Assembly (NCBI GenBank): GCA_016200785.1
Contig: JACQED010000262.1
Span: forward strand, 1 to 13,139
Origin: Chloroflexota bacterium
Lineage (GTDB): Bacteria > Chloroflexota > Anaerolineae > Anaerolineales > JACQED01
Length of the DNA stretch: 13,139 bases
Reading direction: 5' to 3'
Part shown: piece after piece, positions 1-7,780 of the stretch
Numbering within the stretch: the stretch's first letter is position 1
Layout: each line of letters opens with the position of its first letter
Made by a program: the position numbers and the translations under genes
Notes under the pieces: generated by a model
What the model was told of the DNA's origin: nothing
Database searches by the model: none
What the model saw: the letters and a program-made list of their open reading frames with translations, nothing else

Positions 1-40
1 CTGCAATCCCCAATGACCGATCACCCATGACCCCTTGCCA
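1..40. repeat. Degenerate G/T-rich short repeats beside the GT2 gene end
   Basis: Read on the minus strand, this stretch follows directly after the stop codon of the glycosyltransferase gene. It consists of loosely repeated words of the type GGTCAT, GGTGAT, GGTCATTGG and GGGGATTG, each about 7-8 bases long. No hairpin with a U-run and no coding potential is visible. Similar loose repeats occur at 9926-9959 beside another gene end. Only 40 bases are available, so the extent of the array is unknown. Confidence 0.35.
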
Positions 41-964
41 TCACTTCAACCCCGACCTCAGCACTTGCCAGTAGGCCCTCACCCTCTGCCGTCGCAATTC
101 GCGCTTGTGGCCGACGAGGCCCTTTACCCCTTCGAGCAACAGTTGCTGGAGATAACTTGTCAACAAGAAAAGTCGAAGTGCGCTTGCGGTGAGCGGGCCA
201 TGATACTTCCGAAAATAGCGAACCTTACTACGCTGGAATCGGATGTGGCGCTCGGGGATGGCCTGCTCGGACGACTTGCCCTCGAAGTGATAAATCTTCG
301 CGCCCGGAAAATACACAACACGCCAGCCAGCGGTCCTCGCACGGCGGCAGAAGTCCATCTCTTCCGAATACATGAAAAACTCTTCGTCGAATCCGCCGAT
401 TTGCTCAACCACGGCGCGGCGCACGAGGAGGCACGCGCCCGTCACCCAATCCACATCAGAAGTTGCGTCGTCGGAGGCGTCGTGAACGTAATAGCGGTCG
501 AGCACGCGGCGCGGCGCGTACGGCTGAAGCCAGGTGCTTTCAAAGAATGCGGTCACGAGCGTCGGGAAGCGGCGGCGCGAGGACTGCACCGACCCATCGG
601 CGTTGAGCAACTGCGGGCCGAGGATGCCGACATCGGGGTGCGCTTCGGCGTAATTCACCATCGCGTCGAGCGCGTCGCCGACGATGGCGGTGTCGGGGTT
701 GAGGATCAACAGGTGGCGCCCGCGACTCGCCGCCAGCCCGAGGTTGTTGCCGCGCGAGTAGCCGAGATTCTCGGCGGCGGCGATGAGATGCGCGCCGGGA
801 AATTCACGCGCGACCATTTCGGCGGAGCCGTCGGTCGAGGCCGAGTCCACGACGATCGTCTCAACGCTCAACGCCGGAGAATGCGCCAGCGACCGGAGGC
901 TGGCGCGCAGCAAATCCCGCACATTCCAGTTGAGAATGATGATTGAAAGATCGGGGGAGGTCAC
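41..964 (-). CDS. GT2-family glycosyltransferase (rhamnosyltransferase-like)
   Basis: This 307-residue protein is a family 2 (GT-A fold) glycosyltransferase that would move a sugar from a nucleotide donor to an acceptor at the cytoplasmic membrane face. The N-terminal nucleotide-binding strand SIIILNWN (residues 7-14) leads to VVDSASTDGS (38-47). The metal-binding DxD equivalent is NPD (89-91). The acceptor-side motifs are WVTGACLLVRR (173-183) and EEMDFCRR (201-208). The C-terminal 70 residues carry a hydrophobic patch (SALRLFLLTSYLQQLLL) and a basic tail, suggesting membrane contact. The GTG start (962-964) shares GTGA with the stop of the prenyl synthase gene, so translation is probably coupled. 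It is last in an operon containing GDP-rhamnose genes, which makes rhamnose a plausible donor sugar. Family is secure; donor and acceptor are inference. Confidence 0.9.
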   Translation of the reverse strand: MTSPDLSIIILNWNVRDLLRASLRSLAHSPALSVETIVVDSASTDGSAEMVAREFPGAHLIAAAENLGYSRGNNLGLAASRGRHLLILNPDTAIVGDALDAMVNYAEAHPDVGILGPQLLNADGSVQSSRRRFPTLVTAFFESTWLQPYAPRRVLDRYYVHDASDDATSDVDWVTGACLLVRRAVVEQIGGFDEEFFMYSEEMDFCRRARTAGWRVVYFPGAKIYHFEGKSSEQAIPERHIRFQRSKVRYFRKYHGPLTASALRLFLLTSYLQQLLLEGVKGLVGHKRELRRQRVRAYWQVLRSGLK

Positions 965-1926
965 AGATCGCGGCGGACGACGTAGTCGGCGAGAGCGTCG
1001 AGCGCGTCGCGCTGTAGGCCGTCAGGCACCGCCGAAAGCGCGTCGCGGCCTTTCGCGACGAAGCGCCGGGCCTCGGCCATGGCTTCGTTCACCGCGCCGG
1101 AGGCGCGGATCGAGTCGACGACGACCGCCACCTGCGCCGGGTCGCCGGAGCGGCCGTTGAGGATCGCGGCCATGTGCGGGTCGTCCGGGTGAGATTCGAG
1201 GAAATACAGCGCGGGCAGTGTCACCAGACCTTGCCGCAGATCGTTGCCGACGGGCTTGCCGACGTGCGCCTCGTCGCCGACGTAGTCGAGGATGTCGTCC
1301 ACGATTTGGAAGGCCATGCCGACTTCTTTGCCGTAGTCGCGCATGGCGGCGATGGCGGAGTCGCCGGCCGCGCCGAGGATCGCGCCGGCCTCGGTGGCCA
1401 GGGCGAACATCGAGGCGGTCTTGGCGTAGATGCGCCGGTAATAATCGTCGCGGCTCGCTCGGCCGCGGCTGATGAACAGTTGATTGATCTCGCCGTTGAC
1501 GATCACCATCAGCGTGCGGGCGAACACGTCCATCACCTCCACGCTGTCGGTTTCGGCGGCCAGGCTCGCGGCGCGGGCGAAGAGGTAATCGCCGGTCAGC
1601 ACCGTCGCCGCCGGGGTCCACTGCGCGTTGAGCGTGGGGATGCCGCGCCGCAGTAACGAGCCGTCGATGAGATCGTCGTGAACCAGTGTGGCGGTGTGCA
1701 GCATCTCGACCGCCGCCGCCAGCGCGACTGCGCGCTGCGTCTCCGCGCCGAAGGCCGAGGCGGCGAGGAGCGCGAGCGCCGGCCGCACGCGCTTGCCGCC
1801 GGAGGCCAAAAGATGCTCGGTCGCACCGGTCAGCGCTTCGTGCTGGTTGGGCGCAATTTCGCGCAGCTTGGCTTCGACCGCGCCCAGCTCATGGCGCACC
1901 GACGCAAAAATGTCAGTCGTGATCAC
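961..1926 (-). CDS. Polyprenyl diphosphate synthase (trans-isoprenyl)
   Basis: The 321-residue product is a class I trans-polyprenyl diphosphate synthase, which adds isopentenyl diphosphate units to an allylic starter in the cytoplasm. Visible motifs are GGKRVRP (residues 43-49), the first aspartate-rich motif DDLID (84-88) and the second, DDILD (210-214), preceded by GMAFQ. The fifth residue before the first motif is Ala79, a small residue. In the family, a bulky residue there limits the product to C15-C20, so a longer chain (octaprenyl-like) is likely. Possible end uses are the quinone side chain or a lipid carrier. The start is GTG (1924-1926) within a GTGA overlap with the tatD-family stop, and the stop overlaps the glycosyltransferase start in the same way. 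Family assignment is firm; chain length is not. Confidence 0.92.
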   Translation of the reverse strand: MITTDIFASVRHELGAVEAKLREIAPNQHEALTGATEHLLASGGKRVRPALALLAASAFGAETQRAVALAAAVEMLHTATLVHDDLIDGSLLRRGIPTLNAQWTPAATVLTGDYLFARAASLAAETDSVEVMDVFARTLMVIVNGEINQLFISRGRASRDDYYRRIYAKTASMFALATEAGAILGAAGDSAIAAMRDYGKEVGMAFQIVDDILDYVGDEAHVGKPVGNDLRQGLVTLPALYFLESHPDDPHMAAILNGRSGDPAQVAVVVDSIRASGAVNEAMAEARRFVAKGRDALSAVPDGLQRDALDALADYVVRRDL

Positions 1927-2726
1927 TGGTGACTCTCAAAGTCAAATACGCGCTCGGCGTTGGCCGTCGTCGCCTCGGCGACCGCCTCGACCGGCAGGCC
2001 TTTCACTTCGGCAATTTGCTCGGCCATCCAGCGCACCCAGGCCGGCTCGTTGCGCTGGCCCCGACGAGGCTGAGGTGGCAGGAAGGGCGCGTCGGTCTCG
2101 ACCAGCAAGCGGTCGAGCGGCGCGAAGTTCCCCACGCGGCGCAGTTCGTGCGACTTCGGATACGTCACCGCGCCGGTCACGCCGAGATACGCGCCGACGG
2201 CGAGCGCCCGATTCGCCTCGGTCAAGTTGCCGGAAAAAGAATGCAAGATGATCGCCTTGTCACCGCGCCGCTCGCGGGAAAATGCCTCAATGGCCGTCAG
2301 GACGTCGTCGTGCGCCTCGCGGTCGTGGACGATGACCGGCAGGTTCAATTCGTCGGCCAATCGCAACTGCGCCTCGAAGCCCCGCCGCTGGGCCTCGGGC
2401 GGGAATTTCTTCCAGTAATAGTCAACGCCGATCTCGCCAATCGCCACCACGCGCCGATGGCTGGCGAGATCGCGCAGTTCGGCAATCTGTTCGTCGCTCA
2501 GCTCGCCGCACGAGTTCGGGTGCAAGCCGACGGCGGCAAAAATCTCCGGATGCTCATTCGCCAACGCAATTGCGCGACGACTGCTCTCGAAATCCACGCC
2601 GGGATTGACGATGCGCGTCACCCCGGCCTCGCTGGCTCGTTCGATCACCTCGGCGCGGTCGGCGTCGTAGCGGTCGAAGTCGAGGTGGCAGTGGGTGTCG
2701 ATCAGACAAGGGAAGACGTTTGTCAC
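1923..2726 (-). CDS. TatD-family metal-dependent hydrolase (DNase)
   Basis: The product is 267 residues if translation starts at the GTG at 2724-2726, which overlaps the upstream stop as GTGA. A longer in-frame start near 2804 would run 26 residues into the upstream gene with non-family sequence, so it was not used. TatD proteins are cytoplasmic TIM-barrel, metal-dependent 3'-5' exonucleases or deoxyribonucleases linked to DNA repair and turnover. All metal ligands are visible: D10-T-H12-C-H14, GEIGVDYY with Glu98, VIVHDRE with His134, ILHSFSGN with His162, and ETDAPFLPP with Asp212. Length is normal for the family (about 255-270). It is embedded between the DUF5615 gene and the prenyl synthase gene, and coupled to both. 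Family is secure, but the substrate in this organism and the reason for its operon position are unknown. Confidence 0.93.
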   Translation of the reverse strand: MTNVFPCLIDTHCHLDFDRYDADRAEVIERASEAGVTRIVNPGVDFESSRRAIALANEHPEIFAAVGLHPNSCGELSDEQIAELRDLASHRRVVAIGEIGVDYYWKKFPPEAQRRGFEAQLRLADELNLPVIVHDREAHDDVLTAIEAFSRERRGDKAIILHSFSGNLTEANRALAVGAYLGVTGAVTYPKSHELRRVGNFAPLDRLLVETDAPFLPPQPRRGQRNEPAWVRWMAEQIAEVKGLPVEAVAEATTANAERVFDFESHQ

Positions 2727-3070
2727 AGCGGCAGGAACTCTGCTCTGTTCATCATGTCTTCGGACTCTCCAGCCTTTGCGACGATCTCCAAGTCCTCGAT
2801 ACATGTGCCGATTGGGACCCGCAGCTGATGCGCGTAAATCACGCCATGAAAGGAAATGCCCTCTTTCCGCCGTCGTGCCGCTTCAACCAATAGGTCGTCG
2901 TCTTGCGTAAACAGCACTCGCCCCAACTCACCGGCCCGGTCCAACAATGCGGGATCCTCGAATCGACTTGCTCCATCCTCCTGGGCTGTGATCACATCCA
3001 CTTCGTGCAAACGGAGGCCAACCGTGATAGCGCGCGGCACATGCTGGTTCATGTAAAGCGAGATCGGCAT
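2723..3070 (-). CDS. DUF5615 PIN-like protein (putative toxin-like nuclease)
   Basis: This 115-residue protein matches the DUF5615 (PIN-like) pattern: an N-terminal strand LYMNQHVPRAI (residues 5-15), a central VDVITAQEDG segment and LGRVLFTQDDDLL. The family is placed with PIN/Mut7-C type nucleases and is usually paired with DUF433 proteins as a predicted type II toxin-antitoxin module, an arrangement present here. One oddity: the first acidic position of the PIN-like core, normally Asp in LYMD, is Asn8, although the later acidic cluster QDDD is intact. This may weaken or abolish nuclease activity. The ATG (3068-3070) overlaps the DUF433 stop by one base (TGATG), and its stop overlaps the TatD GTG start. 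Family call is confident; toxicity is not demonstrated by sequence. Confidence 0.8.
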   Translation of the reverse strand: MPISLYMNQHVPRAITVGLRLHEVDVITAQEDGASRFEDPALLDRAGELGRVLFTQDDDLLVEAARRRKEGISFHGVIYAHQLRVPIGTCIEDLEIVAKAGESEDMMNRAEFLPL

Positions 3071-3384
3071 CAGATCAGCCCTTTGGCCTTAAGCCGTGCA
3101 ACGAGGGGCGGCGGCCCCGCCGCCCGCCGGATCTCATCAACGCGTTGCAACCGGCGCTCAATATCACGGTCGAGTTCGTCAGCGTGATCCCAGTAATAAG
3201 CCAGCGCCGAATGAATCTGGCCCATTGTCAGATACGGATGCTGAAAGTGCAGCTCTTCGGGACTCCAACCATAGGCCGTTCTTTCAAGCACCAGTTCGAC
3301 CACCTTCATATTTGTTCCGGCGATAGTGGGCACGCTATTCTGATCCAGTGCGACGTGTTCGTATCGAGTTTCGGCGACCAACAT
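3070..3384 (-). CDS. DUF433 antitoxin-like protein
   Basis: This 104-residue protein carries a DUF433 domain. The recognisable core is DQNSVPTIAGTNMKVVELVLERTAYGWSPEEL followed by PYLTMGQIHSALAYYWDH, corresponding to the family pattern (D-x-x-V/I-x-GT-x-V-x-L...GWS-x-EE-L...P-x-LT-x-x-I-x-A-L-x-Y). The C-terminal third (ELDRDIERRLQRVDEIRRA) is charged and probably helical. DUF433 proteins have a winged or ribbon-helix DNA-binding-like fold and are the predicted antitoxin partners of PIN-like DUF5615 proteins, the next gene here. The ATG (3382-3384) has a Shine-Dalgarno GGAG about 8 bases upstream, and the gene begins 17 bp after the phosphohexomutase stop. No dedicated promoter is obvious in that 17-bp gap, so it is probably transcribed from the main operon promoter. 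Autoregulation is possible but not visible. Confidence 0.82.
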   Translation of the reverse strand: MLVAETRYEHVALDQNSVPTIAGTNMKVVELVLERTAYGWSPEELHFQHPYLTMGQIHSALAYYWDHADELDRDIERRLQRVDEIRRAAGPPPLVARLKAKGLI

Positions 3385-3401
3385 AGCAGTTACTCCGCTT
3401 T

Positions 3402-4826
3402 CTATTTCAGCCCGGCGAGTCTGAGTCCGTCTTCGAGCACCGGCTTCACCCGCCCTTCATCCAGCACTTCACAATACACCCGAATGATCGGCTCCGTCCC
3501 GGAGAAGCGGATGAGCATCCAGCCGCCGCCGTCGAAGAAGAACTTGAAGCCGTCCGCGGTATCAATCTTCGCCACAGTCAAGCCGCCGAGTGCGATGCCG
3601 GGCTTGGCGGCGATAACCCTTTGCTTCACGCTGTCGCGCTGTTCGGTCGGGAACTGCGTGTCAATGCGGTCGTAGAAATGCGCGCCGACTTTGCTGAAAA
3701 GATAGTCAAGCAACTGCGAGGGCTTCTTGCCGGTCTTCACCATGAAATCGAGAAAGAGCAAATTGCCGAGAATGCCGTCGCGCTCCGGCACACTGCCGCG
3801 AAAGGCGTAGCCGCCGGATTCCTCGCCGCCGATCATCGCGTTCGTTTCGATCATCTTCGGCGCGACGTACTTGAAGCCGACGCCGGTTTCGTACACCGGC
3901 ACGCCGTACAACTCGCCGAGCTTGTCGAGCATCGAGGTCGTGCTGAGCGTTTTGACAATCGGCCCTCGCTGACCGCGGACTTCGAGCAGATAGAGCGCGA
4001 GCAGGGCGAAGACTTGCAGTTGATTCAGAAAGCGCCCGTTCTCGTCGCCGATGCCCATACGGTCGGCATCGCCGTCGGTGATGAGCAAAACGTCCGCGCC
4101 GAGTTCGACCGTCCGGCGCAGACCGACATCCACGTTCGGCGGGATCGGCTCCGGGCGGTGCATCTCTGGGAACGACGGGTTGCGTTCGTTGTGAATTTCG
4201 CGCATCGTCGTTTTGCCTCCTGCCAGCAAACGCGGGAACCAGCCCGCGCCGTTGCCCCACATCGGCTCGACGAGGACGTTGAAGCCCGCCCCCTTGATTG
4301 GTTCCAGGTCAACGAGAGATTGGAGATTGGAGATGTAGGCGGGGGCAGCGTCAAATTTCTTGATCCGCCCTTTGGCTTCGGCTTCGGAATAGGCCAGCCG
4401 CTTCACGCCGCCGCTGGCGGGGATGCGCGCTTCGATCTCCAACAGGCTGGCCGGGTCAATCGCGCCGCCGTTCGGGTCGCGGACTTTGAAGCCGTTATCG
4501 GTCGGCGGGTTGTGCGAGGCGGTGATGTTGATCGCGCCGACTGCTTTCTTGTCCACCACGGCATAGGCGATCGCCGGCGTCGGCGTCGGGCCGTCGGTGA
4601 GCCAGACGCGCAGGCCGTTGGCCGCCAGCACCTCGGCCGCCGCCGCCGCGAAATTCTCGGAGGCAAAGCGTTTGTCGTGGCCGACGACCACCCACTCGCC
4701 TTTCCAGCCTTTGTCGAGAAGATACTCGGCGAAGCCTTGCGCGCAACGCCGCACGTTGGCGAAGGTGTAATCTTCGGCGACGACGCCGCGCCAGCCGTCG
4801 GTGCCGAATTTGATCTGATGTTCCAT
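3402..4826 (-). CDS. Phosphoglucomutase/phosphomannomutase family protein
   Basis: This 474-residue protein is a complete alpha-D-phosphohexomutase, which interconverts hexose 6- and 1-phosphates (mannose, glucose or glucosamine type) in the cytoplasm. Motifs are in the expected order: KFGTDGWRG at the N-terminus (residues 6-14), the phosphoserine loop TASHNP with Ser104, the magnesium loop DGDADR (251-256), the sugar-specificity loop GEESGG (334-339) and the phosphate-binding loop RFSGTEP (440-446). GEESGG is of the type seen in enzymes acting on glucose or mannose phosphates. A good Shine-Dalgarno (GAGGA) lies 5-6 bases before the ATG (4824-4826), inside the 12-bp gap after gmd. Sitting between GDP-mannose dehydratase and the later operon genes, it most plausibly supplies mannose-1-phosphate for GDP-mannose. 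Exact sugar preference cannot be read from sequence. Confidence 0.93.
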   Translation of the reverse strand: MEHQIKFGTDGWRGVVAEDYTFANVRRCAQGFAEYLLDKGWKGEWVVVGHDKRFASENFAAAAAEVLAANGLRVWLTDGPTPTPAIAYAVVDKKAVGAINITASHNPPTDNGFKVRDPNGGAIDPASLLEIEARIPASGGVKRLAYSEAEAKGRIKKFDAAPAYISNLQSLVDLEPIKGAGFNVLVEPMWGNGAGWFPRLLAGGKTTMREIHNERNPSFPEMHRPEPIPPNVDVGLRRTVELGADVLLITDGDADRMGIGDENGRFLNQLQVFALLALYLLEVRGQRGPIVKTLSTTSMLDKLGELYGVPVYETGVGFKYVAPKMIETNAMIGGEESGGYAFRGSVPERDGILGNLLFLDFMVKTGKKPSQLLDYLFSKVGAHFYDRIDTQFPTEQRDSVKQRVIAAKPGIALGGLTVAKIDTADGFKFFFDGGGWMLIRFSGTEPIIRVYCEVLDEGRVKPVLEDGLRLAGLK

Positions 4827-4838
4827 TATTCCTCGCGG

Positions 4839-5810
<972 letters not shown>

Positions 5811-5831
5811 GGCACTCTTCGGGCTGGCCCT

Positions 5832-6800
5832 TCAAGACTCGAGCCCGTTCCTTTCAGTAAGTCTCGCTCTTTCATAATCCAGCAAGTCCCGCAGCGTTTG
5901 CTCGAGCGTAATTTGCGGCTCCCAGCCGGTGCGCGCTCGCAGTTTGCCCGGATCGCAACTTTGCTCCGGCAGGTCCACCGGGCGCAACAGGGCCGCATCC
6001 ACTTCAACTCGAATGTCCGCCGTCGTCAGCGCCAGCAGGCCGTCGAGGATCGCCTGCACCGGCACAGCCAGACCCGAGCCCACATTGTACACTTCGCCCG
6101 GCTCGCCGCGTTCGAGCACAAGCCAATAGGCACGCGCGATGTCACGCACGTCGGTGAAGTCGCGCCGGGCCGAGAGATTGCCCACTCGCATCACCGGCGG
6201 CTGGAGGCCGGCCTCGATTCGCGCGATCTGTCGGGCGAAGGCCGGCGCCACGAATCGCTCGTTCTGTCGCGGCCCGATGTGGTTGGATGGCCGCACGCGA
6301 ACCGCGTGCAAGCCGCGGCTGAGAAAGTATTGCAGGGCGAGCAGATCCTGCGCGACTTTGCTCACGCCGTAAGGGCTGTAAGGTCGAAGGCTGGTCGTCT
6401 CGCGCACCGGCAAATCCTCGGGCAGCACTCTCCCGTATTCTTCGTTCGAGCCGACAACCAGCACGCGCGGTGCCAGGCCCAGCCGCAGGATCGCTTCGAA
6501 CAGATAGACCTGCGGCCGCAGATTCGATTCGAGCGTGTCCCAGGGATCGGTCCAACTTTGCTGAGGGGACGACTGACCGGCGAGGTGGTAAATACGATCG
6601 GGCCGGACACGATCGAGCAGGGCGAGGACGGCCTTTGGATCGCGGAGATCGGCCTCGATCAGCTGAACTTGATCCGAAAGATACTCCGGCCGCCCGCCTC
6701 CGATCACACAGCCCCAGACTTCGGTCTCACGGCGGGCCAACAGCGCGTCGGCCAGATGGCTTCCAGCAAACCCGCCCACTCCGGTGATCAGGGCGCGCAA
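5832..6800 (-). CDS. rmd: NAD-dependent epimerase/dehydratase, probable GDP-6-deoxy-D-mannose reductase
   Basis: This 322-residue SDR protein is probably the reductase that turns the Gmd product, GDP-4-keto-6-deoxy-D-mannose, into GDP-D-rhamnose. It has the glycine motif TGVGGFAGSH (residues 6-15), the cofactor-acidic DLRD (51-54), YHLAGQSS (71-78), catalytic Ser118 in VGSNEEYG and the YxxxK pair Tyr144/Lys148 in YSPYGVSK. RPSNHIGPRQ, followed by NLSARRDFTDVRD, is typical of the Gmd/Rmd/GalE group. Immediate linkage to gmd is the main reason for preferring Rmd over a fucose synthase (WcaG/Fcl) or a second dehydratase. The start is TTG (6798-6800), chosen because a strong Shine-Dalgarno AGGAGG sits 7 bases upstream and no in-frame ATG lies nearby. 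It is the first gene of the eight-gene unit. Confidence 0.82.
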   Translation of the reverse strand: MRALITGVGGFAGSHLADALLARRETEVWGCVIGGGRPEYLSDQVQLIEADLRDPKAVLALLDRVRPDRIYHLAGQSSPQQSWTDPWDTLESNLRPQVYLFEAILRLGLAPRVLVVGSNEEYGRVLPEDLPVRETTSLRPYSPYGVSKVAQDLLALQYFLSRGLHAVRVRPSNHIGPRQNERFVAPAFARQIARIEAGLQPPVMRVGNLSARRDFTDVRDIARAYWLVLERGEPGEVYNVGSGLAVPVQAILDGLLALTTADIRVEVDAALLRPVDLPEQSCDPGKLRARTGWEPQITLEQTLRDLLDYERARLTERNGLES

Positions 6801-6807
6801 CGATATG

Positions 6808-6813
6808 CCTCCT
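6808..6813 (-). promoter_or_regulatory. Shine-Dalgarno AGGAGG deciding the TTG start of the rmd-like gene
   Basis: On the minus strand the word GAGGAGG ends seven bases before the TTG codon at 6798-6800. This is the consensus anti-16S sequence at ideal spacing. It marks TTG as the true start, giving MRALITG and a Rossmann motif at the usual distance from the N-terminus. Confidence 0.75.
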
Positions 6814-6850
6814 CGGCGCGAATCTGTGATAGATTTCTCAGGCGGCGAGG

Positions 6851-6880
6851 ATTATACCGTGATCCGGCGCGCTTTGACAA
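6851..6880 (-). promoter_or_regulatory. Sigma70-type promoter of the eight-gene minus-strand unit
   Basis: On the minus strand, TTGTCA (6875-6880, five of six matches to the -35 consensus) is followed after 18 bp by a perfect TATAAT (6851-6856). The predicted transcription start is near 6844, giving a leader of about 44 bases that contains the strong Shine-Dalgarno of the rmd-like gene. Its -35 bases almost coincide with those of the opposite promoter. Confidence 0.7.
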
Positions 6881-6903
6881 TCCTGAACGCCGATTGGTAT
6901 AAT
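6874..6903 (+). promoter_or_regulatory. Consensus sigma70-type promoter of the S1-domain gene
   Basis: A perfect -35 TTGACA (6874-6879) and a perfect -10 TATAAT (6898-6903) are separated by 18 bp. Transcription would begin near 6910, about 42 bases before the GTG start at 6952. A Shine-Dalgarno TTGAGG lies at 6936-6941. Both hexamers match consensus exactly, so this is expected to be a strong housekeeping promoter. Confidence 0.78.
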
Positions 6904-6951
6904 GCGCGCACCCAACGGGGAATTCGTGAAGAGAGTTGAGGCATTAATCTT

Positions 6952-7668
6952 GTGAGCAACGAAGGCGAGGCCATCACCGCGTCATATCGGCTGGCCGACC
7001 TGCGTCCCAAGCAGGAACTCAAGGGCGTCGTGAAGAAGGTAGAATTATACGGCGCGTTCGTGGACGTCGGCGCGGGGCGCGACGGCCTGATTCACATCTC
7101 GCAACTCAAGCCCGAGCGCGTCAATCGCGTGGACGAGGTTGTGCAGGAAGGTCAAGAACTGACCGTGTGGGTCAAGAAGGTAGACGCCGCCGCCGCGAGG
7201 CTGGAACTGACGTTGATCCCACCGGTCGCGGTGGAGTGGGACGAGATTACGCCAGGCAGCGTGCGCCGGGGAAAGGTAACACGCATCGAGAAGTTCGGCG
7301 TGTTCGTGGATATCGGCGCCGAGCGGCCCGGGCTGGTGCACGTGAGTGAGGTCGCCGATGGCTACGTCGGGCATCCGGGCGAGGTCGTCAAGATCGGGCA
7401 GGAAGTCGAAGTCAAGGTGCTCAACGTGGATCGCAAGAAGCGCCAGATCAATCTGAGCATGAAGGCACTCGAAGAAGCCGAGCCTGAGCCTGAAGAGAGG
7501 CAGGAGTCGCCGGCCACCGCGATGGAACTGGCGCTACGGCAAGCGATGCAGGGCCGCGCGCCGCGCCAGGCCGGTAGATCGAAGAAGCGATCGGCCAGCC
7601 TCCAATCCGAGCGAGAAGAAATCTTCGCCCGCACCATCGAACAGCACAAGCAGCGGGAGCGGCCCTGA
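6952..7668 (+). CDS. Stand-alone protein with two S1 RNA-binding domains
   Basis: The 238-residue protein contains two S1 (OB-fold) RNA-binding domains. The first spans about residues 20-88 (GVVKKVELYGAFVDVG, then DGLIHISQL) and the second about 101-171 (GKVTRIEKFGVFVDIG, then PGLVHVSEV, ending RQINLSMK). These are the classical S1 signatures. Residues 172-238 form a low-complexity charged tail, first acidic (EEAEPEPEE), then basic (RAPRQAGRSKKR). Ribosomal protein S1 normally has four to six S1 repeats, so this is a short S1-like factor that could bind mRNA or the ribosome. No Tex, PNPase or RNase domain is attached. The GTG start (6952-6954) is supported by TTGAGG at 6936-6941, and no usable in-frame ATG occurs upstream. 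It is monocistronic and divergently promoted from the GDP-rhamnose unit. Exact role unknown. Confidence 0.88.
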   Translation: MSNEGEAITASYRLADLRPKQELKGVVKKVELYGAFVDVGAGRDGLIHISQLKPERVNRVDEVVQEGQELTVWVKKVDAAAARLELTLIPPVAVEWDEITPGSVRRGKVTRIEKFGVFVDIGAERPGLVHVSEVADGYVGHPGEVVKIGQEVEVKVLNVDRKKRQINLSMKALEEAEPEPEERQESPATAMELALRQAMQGRAPRQAGRSKKRSASLQSEREEIFARTIEQHKQRERP

Positions 7669-7674
7669 GGCTTC

Positions 7675-7722
7675 GAAAAGAAAACGCCGAAGGAGGCACA
7701 GAGATCATGTGCTTTCGGCGTT
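7675..7722 (-). terminator. Intrinsic terminator after the acidic cysteine protein gene
   Basis: On the minus strand a perfect 9-bp stem is formed by AACGCCGAA (7714-7722) and TTCGGCGTT (7683-7691). Inside it, a further 5-bp stem (GCACA/TGTGC, 7708-7712 with 7696-7700) closes a 7-base loop, with an asymmetric bulge between the stems. The hairpin is followed by a U-rich tail, TTTTCTTTT (7675-7683). It lies 59 bp after the stop of the gene at 7781. In the plus direction no U-run follows, so for the convergent S1 gene it can act only as a weaker hairpin. Confidence 0.75.
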
Positions 7723-7780
7723 GACGGCCAGCCTCGATCTGCGGCCGGGCAATCAATATCACGATAGAAGATAAGCGGGC

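Noticed and set aside
1923..2804. Longer TatD frame starting at 2804
   Set aside because: The extra 26 residues overlap the DUF5615 gene and match nothing in the family; the GTG at 2726 in a GTGA overlap gives the normal N-terminus.
4316..4335. Repeat-like GAGATTGGAGATTGGAGATG inside the phosphohexomutase gene, possibly an inserted repeat
   Set aside because: It encodes residues of the YISNLQSLVDLEP segment, which is family-like in length and position, so no insertion is needed.
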